Shown piece by piece: positions 9,193-18,187 of a DNA stretch of 64,000 nucleotides. Location of the stretch: positions 1-64,000 of the forward strand of contig NZ_JSXI01000063.1 in NCBI RefSeq assembly GCF_000803065.1. The letters run 5' to 3'. Position 1 is the first letter of the stretch. Each line of letters starts with the position of its first letter. Source of the stretch: Sphingomonas sp. ERG5 (GTDB taxonomy: Bacteria > Pseudomonadota > Alphaproteobacteria > Sphingomonadales > Sphingomonadaceae). The translations under genes and the position numbers were made by a program. Under the pieces are notes generated by a model. That model was not told where the DNA came from, did not search any database, and saw only the letters and a program-made list of their open reading frames with translations.

Positions 9193-9666
9193 ATGGGTTG
9201 GGGAATTCCGATTGCTTCGCTGCTCGGCGCACTGGCGCTGCTCCTTGTTTCCGCCGGGATCGAGGATTTGCGCCACCGTGAAATCGCCGATTGGAAGAAC
9301 ATCACGATCGCGCTGCTCGCCCCGCTCTGGTGGTGGGTGAACGGCCTCGCGATCTGGCCCGACATGGCGACTCAGATCGGCCTGGCTCTGATCGTGTTCA
9401 CGCTGTTCTACATCGCGTTCCATTTCGGTCAGATGGGCGGCGGCGACGTCAAGATGATCGGCGCGCTCGCCTTGTGGTTCCCGCTCGTTCCGCTCGCATC
9501 GATGCTGATCATCATGTCGCTGGTCGGCGGCGCGCTGACTTTACTGCTGCTGATCGAGCAGCGCGTCCGCAAAAAGCCGGGGTCGCCGGAGATCCCTTAC
9601 GGCGTCGCGATCGCGATCGCCGCCCTCATTACAGTTCGCGAACCGATTTTTAACCAGTTTCTGTGA
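9193..9666 (+). CDS. cpaA: Prepilin peptidase of the Flp/Tad pilus (CpaA/TadV)
   Basis: A 157-residue polytopic inner-membrane aspartic protease that trims Flp pilin precursors. The two catalytic aspartates are visible: Asp25 (GIEDLRHREI) and Asp84 in the family motif GGGDVK (81-86). There is no N-terminal methylase domain, as expected for the short Tad-type enzyme. It begins the cpaA-cpaB-cpaC-cpaD-cpaE-tadB-tadC run. No pilin-like small gene lies upstream, where one is often found. Confidence 0.94.
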   Translation: MGWGIPIASLLGALALLLVSAGIEDLRHREIADWKNITIALLAPLWWWVNGLAIWPDMATQIGLALIVFTLFYIAFHFGQMGGGDVKMIGALALWFPLVPLASMLIIMSLVGGALTLLLLIEQRVRKKPGSPEIPYGVAIAIAALITVREPIFNQFL

Positions 9667-9718
9667 ATGATTAACGCCGGATCGACCGTGATCCGCGCTC
9701 GAAAAGGTCCGAAGCGTT

Positions 9719-10750
9719 ATGGATACCCGTAAGATCGTCCTGCTGGTGGGTGCATTGATCGTCGCCGCCATCACCGCGTTCATGGCGCGCAGCCTGATCA
9801 CGGGCAGCCCTGCGCCTGTCGCCGGTGCAGCGACGGTGGCCGCGCCGGTCGATGGACCGGAAGTGCTGGTGGCGACGCGCGCATTACCGGTCGGCACCAT
9901 CCTCGACGCGACGGCGCTGAAGTTTCAGCCCTGGCCCAAGGAGCTGGTCGAGAACGCCTATTACATCAAGGCCGACACCGACCTGAAGGCGTTGCAGGGC
10001 ACGGTCGTGCGCAATGCGATCACGGCGGGGCAGCCGGTGACGCAAGGCGCGCTGGTCAAGCCCGGCGACCGCGGCTTCCTGGCGGCGGCCCTCGGCGCCG
10101 GCATGCGCGCCGTGACCATTCCGATTTCGGTCCAGACCGGCGTTGCCGGCTTCGTGTTCCCGGGCGACCGCATCGACCTGATCCTGACCCAGACAGTTCC
10201 CGGTGGTGGCGATGGCCCGCCGCTCAAGGCGTCCGAGACGATCATGCGCAACCTGCGCGTCCTCGCGACGGACCAGCGCACCGACAACACCACCGGCGAA
10301 GACGGCAAGACCGTGGTCCGCACCTTTTCCAACGTGACGATCGAGGCGACGCCCAAGATCGCCGAACAGATCGCCGTCGCACAGACGCTGGGCGCGCTGT
10401 CGCTGTCGCTGCGTTCGATCGCCGACAATAATTCCGAACTCGAACAGGCGATCGCCAGCGGGGACATCAAGGTCCCGGAAACCGACGATCCCAAGGCCGA
10501 GAAGGCGATGATGCTGAAGCTTGCGAGCCAGCCCGCCACCGGCAACAACACATTCGCCGTCGGTGCCGATGTGTCGCGCTTCCAGCGCCGCACCGTGCCC
10601 GGCAAGGCCGCAGAAACCAGCATGATGCCGGGAGCGCCGGGGGGCGCGGTGCCGGCGGGGAGTTTTCCGGTCGCCGCCGTGCACGGCCCGGTCGTGCGCG
10701 TCGCACGCGGTAACAACGTGACCGAAGTTCCGGTCGGGGGGAAGAAGTAA
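9719..10750 (+). CDS. cpaB: Flp pilus assembly protein CpaB/RcpC
   Basis: A 343-residue protein with an N-terminal membrane anchor (residues 6-24) and a SAF-type domain around 45-110, including the characteristic LPVGTILDATALKFQPWP. The RcpC-type domain follows to about 250. It is thought to act in the periplasm together with the secretin. The C-terminal 70 residues are low-complexity and rich in Gly, Pro and Ala. It stops one base before the cpaC start, so the two are translationally linked. Confidence 0.93.
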   Translation: MDTRKIVLLVGALIVAAITAFMARSLITGSPAPVAGAATVAAPVDGPEVLVATRALPVGTILDATALKFQPWPKELVENAYYIKADTDLKALQGTVVRNAITAGQPVTQGALVKPGDRGFLAAALGAGMRAVTIPISVQTGVAGFVFPGDRIDLILTQTVPGGGDGPPLKASETIMRNLRVLATDQRTDNTTGEDGKTVVRTFSNVTIEATPKIAEQIAVAQTLGALSLSLRSIADNNSELEQAIASGDIKVPETDDPKAEKAMMLKLASQPATGNNTFAVGADVSRFQRRTVPGKAAETSMMPGAPGGAVPAGSFPVAAVHGPVVRVARGNNVTEVPVGGKK

Positions 10751-10751
10751 C

Positions 10752-12326
10752 ATGCGTATCGCGCTCACGCCGATCGGCTGGCCGCTGGCCGCCGCTCTTG
10801 TCGCGGCAACCGTTGGCGGCGCTTCCGCGCCCGCCCCGGCCCAGACCGCCGCCGCCGCCGCCGCCGCACCCGTGCTGCAGGTCAACACCGGTCGAGGCCG
10901 GCTGATCACGCTCGCCCGGCCAATGAGCGACGTGTTCGTCGCCAGCGATTCGATTGCTGACGTACAGGTCCGCTCGGCCACGCAAATCTACGTGTTCGGC
11001 AAGACGGCGGGCGAGACCACCATCTCCGCCACCAACAAGGCGGGCGCGGTGGTCTATTCCGCCACGGTCCGGGTCGGCAACAATTTCGATTCGATCCAGC
11101 AGATGCTGAACCTCGCCATGCCCGAAGCGCATATCGTGGCGACCCCGATGAACGGCCTGATCCTGCTGACCGGCACCGTCGCCACGCCAGCGGACGGCGC
11201 CGAAGCGGAGCGGCTGGTTCAGGCCTTTGTCGGCGACAACACCAAGGTGATCAGCCGCCTGCGCAACGCGACGCCGCTGCAGGTCAATCTGCAGGTCAAG
11301 TTCGCCGAGGTCAGCCGCAGTTTCGTCAAGAATATCGGCGTCAATCTGACTACGCGTGACAAGGGTGGCTTCCTGTTCGGGCTCGCCCAGGGTCGTCAGG
11401 GATCGATCGCGACCGCGCCGGGCGTTATCGGCAGCGGCACGGTCGACGCCAATGGCGCTCTTCCGGGCCAGACGATCGTGAAATTCCCACCCGCGCTTGG
11501 CATGGGTTCCACGATCGGGGCGGCCGGGCGTCTGCTTGGCGTCGATTTGCTCGCATCGCTCGATCTGGGTGAAACGCTCGGACAGGTTTCGACGCTGGCC
11601 AATCCGAATTTGACCGCCCTGTCGGGCGAGACCGGCACGTTCCTGGCCGGTGGCGAGATCCCGATCCCGATCAGCCAGGGGCTGGGCGCGGTGTCGGTCG
11701 AATATAAGCAATATGGCATCAGCCTGTCCTACACGCCGATCGTGCTCGCGGACGGGCGCATCTCGCTCCGGGTGCGTCCCGAAGTGTCGCAGCTCACCTC
11801 GGCGGGCGCGGTGCAGCTGAACGGGACGACCATCCCGGCGATCAGCACGCGGCGCGCGGAAACAACGGTCGAACTCGGTTCCGGCCAGAGCTTCATGATC
11901 GCCGGGCTGCTGCAGAACAGCCATGACAACTCGATCGACAAGACCCCGGGCCTGGGCGATGTGCCAGTGCTTGGCGCGCTGTTCCGGTCGAACGGCTTCA
12001 AGCGCAACGAGACCGAATTGGTGATCGTGATCACCCCGTATCTGGTCAAGCCGGTCGATGCGAATTCCATCGTCCTGCCGACCGACGGCTATAAGGCGCC
12101 GACCGATCTCGGGCGGGTCTTCATGGGCGAGCTCAGCGGCGGCATCACCGGCGGTGACCGACCCAAGCCGCGCATGGCCCCGGATGAAGGGGCGACTCCA
12201 TCCTTTGGCGCCGCGGCGCCCGTCCTCCCCGCACCCCGCGCCGAGGACCGCCGCGAAGAAAAGGCCCCGCCACCCGCAAAGGCCAAGAAGGGCGCGGCCG
12301 TCGCGCCCGGCTTCAGCCTCAACTGA
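10752..12326 (+). CDS. cpaC: Flp pilus secretin CpaC/RcpA
   Basis: A 524-residue outer-membrane secretin forming the channel for the Flp pilus. It has a signal peptide (to about residue 35, APAPAQT), an N-terminal domain with a BON-like segment (about 100-160) and a C-terminal secretin domain (about 240-435) including LANPNLTALSGETGTFLAGG and VPVLGALFRS. A Pro/Ala/Lys-rich tail of about 70 residues follows and may be disordered. The next gene encodes a CpaD-type lipoprotein, as in other alphaproteobacterial cpa loci. Confidence 0.95.
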   Translation: MRIALTPIGWPLAAALVAATVGGASAPAPAQTAAAAAAAPVLQVNTGRGRLITLARPMSDVFVASDSIADVQVRSATQIYVFGKTAGETTISATNKAGAVVYSATVRVGNNFDSIQQMLNLAMPEAHIVATPMNGLILLTGTVATPADGAEAERLVQAFVGDNTKVISRLRNATPLQVNLQVKFAEVSRSFVKNIGVNLTTRDKGGFLFGLAQGRQGSIATAPGVIGSGTVDANGALPGQTIVKFPPALGMGSTIGAAGRLLGVDLLASLDLGETLGQVSTLANPNLTALSGETGTFLAGGEIPIPISQGLGAVSVEYKQYGISLSYTPIVLADGRISLRVRPEVSQLTSAGAVQLNGTTIPAISTRRAETTVELGSGQSFMIAGLLQNSHDNSIDKTPGLGDVPVLGALFRSNGFKRNETELVIVITPYLVKPVDANSIVLPTDGYKAPTDLGRVFMGELSGGITGGDRPKPRMAPDEGATPSFGAAAPVLPAPRAEDRREEKAPPPAKAKKGAAVAPGFSLN

Positions 12327-12394
12327 CCATGTTCAAACAGCGACGGGCCAAAAATGACCGGCCAAGAAGAGATGAGCCCCAAAGGGATAGAACC

Positions 12395-13030
12395 ATGTTC
12401 AAGCGCAGTATCCTGATCGCATCGACCCTCGCTCCGGCCCTGCTGGTGGGGGCGTGCAGCACCGGCACGAAGAACCGTGGTCTCGAATCGGTCCATCAGC
12501 CGGTCGTCAGCCGTACCGATCTCGTGTTCGACGCAAGCACCAACGGCAACGGCCTGGCCGACGGCGAGGCACAGCGCCTCGGCGGATGGATGCGATCGCT
12601 GCATCTCGGCTATGGCGACCGTGTCGCGATCGACGACCCCAATCCTTCGGGCAATGGCGTTCGCGACGACGTGCAGTCGCAAATCTCCCGCTATGGTCTG
12701 TTGCTGTCCGACGATGCTCCGATCACCGGCGCGCCGGTACAGCCGGGCATGGTCCGCGTGGTGGTCAGCCGGATGCGCGCCAAGGTTCCCGGATGCCCCG
12801 ACTTCAGCCGCGTCAGCCAGCCCGAATTCGAAAGCAACACATCGTCCAACCAGGGCTGCTCGATCAATTCGAACATCGCCGCGATGGTCGCCAACCCGGT
12901 CGATCTGGTCCGCGGACAGCCGGGCGCGGACGTCACCGATCCGGCGTCGTCGACCAAGGCGATCGACGCCTATCGCAAGGCACCGATCAGCGTCGGTACC
13001 AGCCAGGGTAAAAGCGGCGGGAGCAATTAA
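12395..13030 (+). CDS. cpaD: Pilus assembly lipoprotein CpaD
   Basis: A 211-residue lipoprotein with lipobox LVGAC after a short hydrophobic N-terminus, then the CpaD-type domain with a conserved Cys-containing core (PGCPDFSR...NQGCSINSNIAAMVANPVDLV). It is an outer-membrane accessory of the Flp secretin. The ATG at 12395 with an AAAGGGA box upstream is chosen; the frame is open back to 12329, but that extension would destroy the signal sequence. It lies 3 bases before cpaE. Confidence 0.93.
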   Translation: MFKRSILIASTLAPALLVGACSTGTKNRGLESVHQPVVSRTDLVFDASTNGNGLADGEAQRLGGWMRSLHLGYGDRVAIDDPNPSGNGVRDDVQSQISRYGLLLSDDAPITGAPVQPGMVRVVVSRMRAKVPGCPDFSRVSQPEFESNTSSNQGCSINSNIAAMVANPVDLVRGQPGADVTDPASSTKAIDAYRKAPISVGTSQGKSGGSN

Positions 13031-13033
13031 GTC

Positions 13034-14314
13034 ATGAACGCACCCTTCAACCCCGGTCGCGTCGGGCACCGCGAACCCTTCGTCGCCTATGTCTGCGACG
13101 AGACCACGGCTGAATCGATCCGTCCGGTCGTCGTCGAAATGGGCTGGGCGCCCGAAAAGGTGAACAAGGGCGGGCTGCGCAATGCGGTCCAGTCGCTCTC
13201 GGTCTCCGCGAGCCCGCAGATCCTGTTCGTCGATCTGTCCGAATCGGGCGACCCGCTCAACGACATCAACGCGCTCGCCGAAGTGTGCGAGCCCGGCACG
13301 GTCGTGATCGCCGCCGGCCAGGTCAATGACGTGCGCCTGTACCGCGACCTGGTGGTCAGCGGGATCCAGGATTACCTGCTGAAGCCACTCAGCCCCGATA
13401 TGCTGCGCGAGGCCTTCACCCATGCGCAGACCATGCTCAATGCGCCCAAGGTGGCCGATGCCTCGGCCGAACGGCCGCATTGCTCGACCGCGGTGATCGG
13501 TGCGCGTGGCGGGGTCGGCGCTTCGACCATCGCCACGTCGGTCGCCTGGGTGCTGAGCGAGAAGGGCAAGCGCAACACGGCGCTGCTCGACCTCGACGTG
13601 CATTTCGGCACCGGCGCGCTGACGCTCGACCTGGAGCCGGGCCGCGGCCTGACCGACGCGATCGAGAATCCCAGCCGCATCGACGGCCTGTTCATCGAAC
13701 GCGCCATGGTCAAGTCGAGCGACACGCTGTCCGTGCTGTCGGCGGAAGCGCCGATCAACTCGCCGGTGCTGACCGACGGCGCCGCCTTCTACCAGTTGCA
13801 GGAGGAAATGCGCTCGGCGTTCGAGTGCACCGTGGTCGATCTGCCGCGCAACATGCTGGTGCTCCATCCGCACCTGATCACCGATGTGCAGATCGCCGTC
13901 GTGGTAACCGAGCTGACGCTTGCCGCCGCGCGCGATTCGATCCGCATCCTGTCCTGGTTGAAATCGAACGCGCCACAGACTCAGGTCTTCGTCGTCGCCA
14001 ACCGTGTCCATGCCAACGCGCAGCTCGAGATCAGCCGCAAGGATTTCGAAGGCTCGATCGAACGCCGCATCGATTTCCTGGTCGCCTTCGACCAGAAGAT
14101 CGCGGCGCAATCGGCCAAGCTCGGCAAGCCATTGGCGGAAGCCGGCAAGGGGTCGAAAACCGTCGCACCGATCGTCGATCTCGCCATGAAGCTGATGGGC
14201 GCAGGCGATGCGGCGGCGGAAAATGCCCCGGCCAAGAAAGCGGTCGCCAAGGGCACGTCACTGATGGGCAAGTTCGGCGATTTCAAATCGATGATGCCGA
14301 AACGAAAAAAATAA
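13034..14314 (+). CDS. cpaE: Pilus assembly ATPase-like localisation protein CpaE
   Basis: A 426-residue protein with a receiver-like N-terminal domain (about 15-130) and a MinD/ParA-type ATPase domain (about 150-400). The P-loop reads GARGGVGAS: Arg replaces the signature Lys of the deviant Walker A, which is common in CpaE proteins. In Caulobacter CpaE places the pilus machine at the cell pole. It is not fused to a CpaF-type ATPase. The next gene starts 58 bases downstream and is tadB, so cpaF is missing at its usual place. Confidence 0.94.
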   Translation: MNAPFNPGRVGHREPFVAYVCDETTAESIRPVVVEMGWAPEKVNKGGLRNAVQSLSVSASPQILFVDLSESGDPLNDINALAEVCEPGTVVIAAGQVNDVRLYRDLVVSGIQDYLLKPLSPDMLREAFTHAQTMLNAPKVADASAERPHCSTAVIGARGGVGASTIATSVAWVLSEKGKRNTALLDLDVHFGTGALTLDLEPGRGLTDAIENPSRIDGLFIERAMVKSSDTLSVLSAEAPINSPVLTDGAAFYQLQEEMRSAFECTVVDLPRNMLVLHPHLITDVQIAVVVTELTLAAARDSIRILSWLKSNAPQTQVFVVANRVHANAQLEISRKDFEGSIERRIDFLVAFDQKIAAQSAKLGKPLAEAGKGSKTVAPIVDLAMKLMGAGDAAAENAPAKKAVAKGTSLMGKFGDFKSMMPKRKK

Positions 14315-14372
14315 ACCGTTGCGGGCCGGTCGATTGACCGGATCGTAACCAAGCGGAGCGCTTGATACCGTC

Positions 14373-15347
14373 ATGGAATTGACGCCAATCATCATGCTGG
14401 GCGGGGGCGCCGTGGTCGTCCTGTTGCTCATCGCCTTCGCCTTTTCCGGGCCTTCGGCGGAGCGTGCCCAGGCGCGCCGCCTGTCGACGGTGCGCGCCCG
14501 TCACAGCGACTCGACCAATGTCGCGGTCGAAGCGCAGATGCGCCGTATCACCGCCAATCGCGACACGCGGATGGACGGCGTGGCGATGCGCTTCCTGCCG
14601 CGCCCCGCCGTGCTGAAGAAGCGTCTGGCAATGACCGGCAAGCCCTGGACGCTCGGCCAATATGGCATGGCGACGGTCGGCATCCTGGTCGTGGTCAGCG
14701 CCCTGCTCTGGCTCCAGGGCCTGCCCCTGGCCTTGTCGCTGCTGCTTGGCGTGGTGCTCGGCGCGGGCATCCCTCATATGGTCGTCGGTTTCTTCATCAA
14801 GCGCCGCATCGCGCAATTCACCGCCAAGCTGCCCGACGCGATCGAGCTGCTCGTGCGCGGCCTGCGTTCGGGCCTGCCGATCACCGAGACGATCGCGGTG
14901 GTCGGCAACGAGGTCCATGGCCCGGTCGGCGTCGAATTCCGCATGGTCACCGACAAGATGAAGATCGGCCGCACGCTCGACGTCGCGTTGCAGGATACCG
15001 CCGACCGGCTCGGAACGCCCGAATTCCAGTTCTTCGTCATCTCGATCGCGATTCAGCGCGAGACCGGCGGCAATCTGGCGGAAACACTCGCCAATCTCGC
15101 CACGGTGCTGCGCATGCGCGGCCAGATGAAGCTCAAGATCAAGGCGATGTCGTCCGAATCCAAGGCATCCGCCTACATCATCGGATCGCTGCCGTTCATC
15201 GTGTTCGGCATGATCTGGATGATCAACGGCAACTATATGCAGACCTTCTTCAAGGACGAGCGACTGATGGTCGCCGGCGGCGGCGGGATGCTGTGGATGG
15301 CGATCGGCGCCTTCATCATGGCCAAGATGATCAACTTCGAGATTTAA
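14373..15347 (+). CDS. tadB: Flp pilus inner-membrane platform protein TadB
   Basis: A 324-residue polytopic protein with an N-terminal membrane segment, a central pair of segments (about residues 90-135) and a type II secretion F domain (about 150-280, with LPDAIELLVRGLRSGLPI and ISIAIQRETGGNLAETLANL). The C-terminus is again hydrophobic. TadB and TadC form the inner-membrane platform for pilus assembly. It follows cpaE directly and precedes tadC by 17 bases. Confidence 0.94.
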   Translation: MELTPIIMLGGGAVVVLLLIAFAFSGPSAERAQARRLSTVRARHSDSTNVAVEAQMRRITANRDTRMDGVAMRFLPRPAVLKKRLAMTGKPWTLGQYGMATVGILVVVSALLWLQGLPLALSLLLGVVLGAGIPHMVVGFFIKRRIAQFTAKLPDAIELLVRGLRSGLPITETIAVVGNEVHGPVGVEFRMVTDKMKIGRTLDVALQDTADRLGTPEFQFFVISIAIQRETGGNLAETLANLATVLRMRGQMKLKIKAMSSESKASAYIIGSLPFIVFGMIWMINGNYMQTFFKDERLMVAGGGGMLWMAIGAFIMAKMINFEI

Positions 15348-15364
15348 GGAAGAATACGGGCATC

Positions 15365-16360
15365 ATGGGCGACACGGCTGGACCAACGATCCTCGGGGTC
15401 GATGTGATGATGGCGGCGACGCTGCTCGCCGGCGTCGCCGCGTTCGCCGTCATGCTCGCCATCTATGCGGCGACGACGGTGCGCGACCCGATGGTCAAGC
15501 GCGTCAAGGCGCTGAACGAACGCCGCGAGCAATTGAAGGCAGGCATCACCGCCTCGACCAAGCGCCGCGCCAAGCTGGTCACCAAGAACCACACCACCGA
15601 CCGGATCCGGTCGATCCTGTCGTCGCTCCAGGTGCTGCAGGACAGCCAGGTCAAGGCCGCGCAGATCAAGCTGATGCAGGCCGGCATCCGGTCGAAGGAA
15701 TATGCCGTCGCGGTCATTTTCGGCCGCCTGGTCCTGCCGATCATCTTTGGCGGGCTGATGCTCTATCTCGTCTACGGCACCGACATGTTCGCCGACTACA
15801 GCGCGATCAAACGCTATGGCATCGTCGCGGGCACGTTCATCCTGAGCTACAAGGCGCCCGACATCTTCCTCAAGAACAAGATCACCAAGCGTTCCGATGC
15901 GATCCGCAAGGGTTTGCCCGATGCGCTCGATCTGCTGGTGATCTGTGCCGAAGCGGGACTGACCGTCGATGCCGCATTCCATCGCGTGTCGCGCGAACTG
16001 GGCCGCGCCTATCCCGAGCTGGGCGACGAATTCACCCTGACCGCGATCGAGCTCGGCTTTCTCGCCGAACGCCGCCAGGCGTTCGAGAACCTCGCCATGC
16101 GAGTCAAGCTGGACGCCGTCAAAGGCGTGGTGACGACCATGGTGCAGACCGAGAAATACGGCACGCCGCTGGCGTCCGCGCTGCGCGTGCTGTCGGCCGA
16201 ATTCCGCAATGAGCGCATGATGCGCGCCGAGGAAAAGGCCGCGCGCCTGCCCGCGATCATGACCGTGCCGCTGATCCTGTTCATCCTGCCGACGCTGTTC
16301 GTCGTCATTCTCGGCCCGGCGGCATGCTCCATCTCCGACGCGTTCAAGAGCGGGATCTAG
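15365..16360 (+). CDS. tadC: Flp pilus inner-membrane platform protein TadC
   Basis: A 331-residue paralogue of TadB with a type II secretion F domain in the C-terminal half (GLPDALDLLVICAEAGLTVDAAF and TTMVQTEKYGTPLASALRVL). It has hydrophobic segments near residues 15-35, 115-165 and at the end. The start is placed at the ATG at 15365; the frame is open upstream inside tadB. It ends the contiguous cpa/tad block. The TadE/TadG proteins are encoded about 38 kb downstream. Confidence 0.93.
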   Translation: MGDTAGPTILGVDVMMAATLLAGVAAFAVMLAIYAATTVRDPMVKRVKALNERREQLKAGITASTKRRAKLVTKNHTTDRIRSILSSLQVLQDSQVKAAQIKLMQAGIRSKEYAVAVIFGRLVLPIIFGGLMLYLVYGTDMFADYSAIKRYGIVAGTFILSYKAPDIFLKNKITKRSDAIRKGLPDALDLLVICAEAGLTVDAAFHRVSRELGRAYPELGDEFTLTAIELGFLAERRQAFENLAMRVKLDAVKGVVTTMVQTEKYGTPLASALRVLSAEFRNERMMRAEEKAARLPAIMTVPLILFILPTLFVVILGPAACSISDAFKSGI

Positions 16361-16451
16361 GCTCCGCACACGCTTGATCCCGACCGCCTGACTCGTCAGG
16401 ATCGTTACCGGCGCAACACGCATCGCGCCGGAACTCGTCGGGAATGCTCGT

Positions 16452-17024
16452 ATGCTGTTCACTAGCTTTGGCCAGGTCGTCGTCCTGGTGCTGCTCTTCT
16501 TCGGTGGCCTCTGCCTTGGGCTCGGGCTGCATCCGGGCGGCAAGAAATGGCGCAAGCGCCTTTACGCCGAGAGCGAGGCGTACAGCGCCTATCGCCGCAA
16601 GGCCGAAGCGAAGATCAGCGAAGGCAGCGCCCGCATTGCCGAGCTCGAACGCGACAATGCCTCGCTCCGGGGTCAGCCGGAGGTGGCGCCCCCCGTCGCC
16701 GTGCCGGATCCGCCCTCACCCGCCCTCGCATCAGCCGAGCCAGGGGCCGAACCGGTGGTCGAACCGGATCTGCCAGCGGAAGGTAACCCGGATGACCTTT
16801 CGCGCCTGCGCGGCGTGGACGAGCCGCTCCGGGAAAAGCTTGCCGGGCTCGGCGTCACCCGCTTTGCCGATATCGAACAAATGTCGGCCGAGGATGAAAT
16901 GGCGCTGGAGCAGCGGCTCGGCATCCCCGCCGGCCTGATCACCAGCGAACAATGGCGCGATCAGGCGGCCCTGCTGCGCGCCGGCAAGACCGAGGAGCAT
17001 GGCGCCCGCTTCGGCGCGGCCTGA
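16452..17024 (+). CDS. Membrane-anchored helix-hairpin-helix domain protein
   Basis: A 190-residue protein with one N-terminal membrane helix (about residues 5-27), a basic juxtamembrane segment (KKWRKR), a probable coiled coil (about 35-75), a Pro/Glu-rich linker (76-112) and a C-terminal helix-hairpin-helix-like domain (about 113-175: DLSRLRGVDEPLREKLAGLG, then RFADIEQMS). Such domains occur at the ends of some small membrane proteins and respiratory subunits and may bind DNA or protein. It lies 91 bases after tadC. Whether it serves the pilus is unknown. Confidence 0.75.
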   Translation: MLFTSFGQVVVLVLLFFGGLCLGLGLHPGGKKWRKRLYAESEAYSAYRRKAEAKISEGSARIAELERDNASLRGQPEVAPPVAVPDPPSPALASAEPGAEPVVEPDLPAEGNPDDLSRLRGVDEPLREKLAGLGVTRFADIEQMSAEDEMALEQRLGIPAGLITSEQWRDQAALLRAGKTEEHGARFGAA

Positions 17025-17028
17025 CGCG

Positions 17029-17556
17029 TCAGCCGGCCACCGCCGAGCAGCGCGCCGAGCGTCGTGCCGCATCGATCGCGGCGAAACCGGCGCGGTTCTC
17101 AATCAGGATGCGGATCAGCGCCACGCCGCGGTCGCCCTCGACGCGCACCACCTCGGCCCCGGCCGGAATCGTCTGGCCGGCACGAGCGATGGCGATGCGC
17201 AGCGGCTTGCGCGCGCCCGCCGCATCGTTGCGCACGAACACGGCATTGGTGTTCGCATCGAAGATCGACAACGACCAGTATGGCGCCGCGACCGGTATCG
17301 CCTCGACCAGCACCGGGCCGCGCGACACGTCATAGGGGCAGGAGGAATAGGCCAGATCGGGGCTTGGCCGGACGATCGCCCGCGACGCGGCGGTGGCGAG
17401 CGGCGTGTGCGTCATCTGGTTGACGCCGCCGATCGACGCGACGCGCTTGACCGCGAGCCACATCAGCACCCGTGGCGTGGCGACCAGAGTCGCTTGCCAG
17501 GCGACCAGACCAAGCACGAGCCCGACGAGCAGCGGGAGAGACCAGCGGCGGATCAT
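17029..17556 (-). CDS. DUF1254-type membrane-anchored protein
   Basis: A 175-residue protein with an N-terminal membrane helix (MIRRWSLPLLVGLVLGLVAW) and a mature domain resembling DUF1254 (SSCPYDVSRGPVLVEAIPV, YWSLSIFDANTNAVFVRND). The ATG at 17556 overlaps the stop of the upstream DUF1214-type gene as ATGA. Upstream codons in this frame belong to the shadow of that gene. The family has no settled function. In many genomes DUF1254 and DUF1214 are fused in one chain; here they are separate neighbours. Confidence 0.8.
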   Translation of the reverse strand: MIRRWSLPLLVGLVLGLVAWQATLVATPRVLMWLAVKRVASIGGVNQMTHTPLATAASRAIVRPSPDLAYSSCPYDVSRGPVLVEAIPVAAPYWSLSIFDANTNAVFVRNDAAGARKPLRIAIARAGQTIPAGAEVVRVEGDRGVALIRILIENRAGFAAIDAARRSARCSAVAG

Positions 17557-18128
17557 GCGCAGCCCTCCCGCACGATGCTGGGCAATTGGTCGCGGGTGAA
17601 ATCGCCCGCGCCGCGATCGGCGGGCAGATAGGCGCGCAGGGTGAGTTCGAACCGACCGGGCCTGCCGGTCGGCAGCCAGTATCCCACCTGCTTGTCGGGC
17701 GCGATCGTCACCAGCCACTGCCCCTGCTCCGCCGCCGGCAGCGCAGCGCTGCCGATCGACCAGATATTGGCCGGGTTGGCGACGAGATAGCCTTGCGGAT
17801 CGTAAAGCGTCAGGCTCCACCATTTGACCGGCAAGGCGCCGCCCATCACGAGGTAGCGACATTTGCCATCGAGCGGGCGGCCGGCATCATCGGTCGCGGC
17901 GTTGTAGTAGCGCGTCTCGGTCGCCGGCAGTGCGAGCAGCCCGCGCAACGCCACCACCGCGCGGGTCTTCGCGCTGGCCGCGGCGGTGCCGTAATCCTTG
18001 CCGGTGGTCCAGGGCCCGATCGATGTGGCGCTGCCCAGCGCGCCGGCACGCACGCTCCATACCGCACCGCCGGCACCGATCAGGATGCCGGCCACGCCGG
18101 TGATCGCATATCTTGCCCATGGCCACAT
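17553..18128 (-). CDS. DUF1214-type membrane-anchored protein
   Basis: A 191-residue protein with one N-terminal membrane helix (about residues 5-25) and a DUF1214-like domain (VKWWSLTLYDPQGYLVANPA, then WLVTIAPDKQVGYWLPTG and LTLRAYLPA). The ATG at 18128 gives a compact signal-anchor. It is the first gene of a two-gene unit with the DUF1254-type protein and lies 60 bases downstream of ppdK on the same strand. The function is unknown. Confidence 0.8.
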   Translation of the reverse strand: MWPWARYAITGVAGILIGAGGAVWSVRAGALGSATSIGPWTTGKDYGTAAASAKTRAVVALRGLLALPATETRYYNAATDDAGRPLDGKCRYLVMGGALPVKWWSLTLYDPQGYLVANPANIWSIGSAALPAAEQGQWLVTIAPDKQVGYWLPTGRPGRFELTLRAYLPADRGAGDFTRDQLPSIVREGCA

Positions 18129-18187
18129 CGCGCTGTCTCCCCCTGCCCTGAGCAGGAGACTGCGCGAAAAGCGGCGGGCAGGCCAGC

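Noticed and set aside
12089..14110. A long open frame antisense to cpaE and the ends of cpaC and cpaD
   Set aside because: It overlaps genes with clear family matches and shows no domain; it is a composition artefact.
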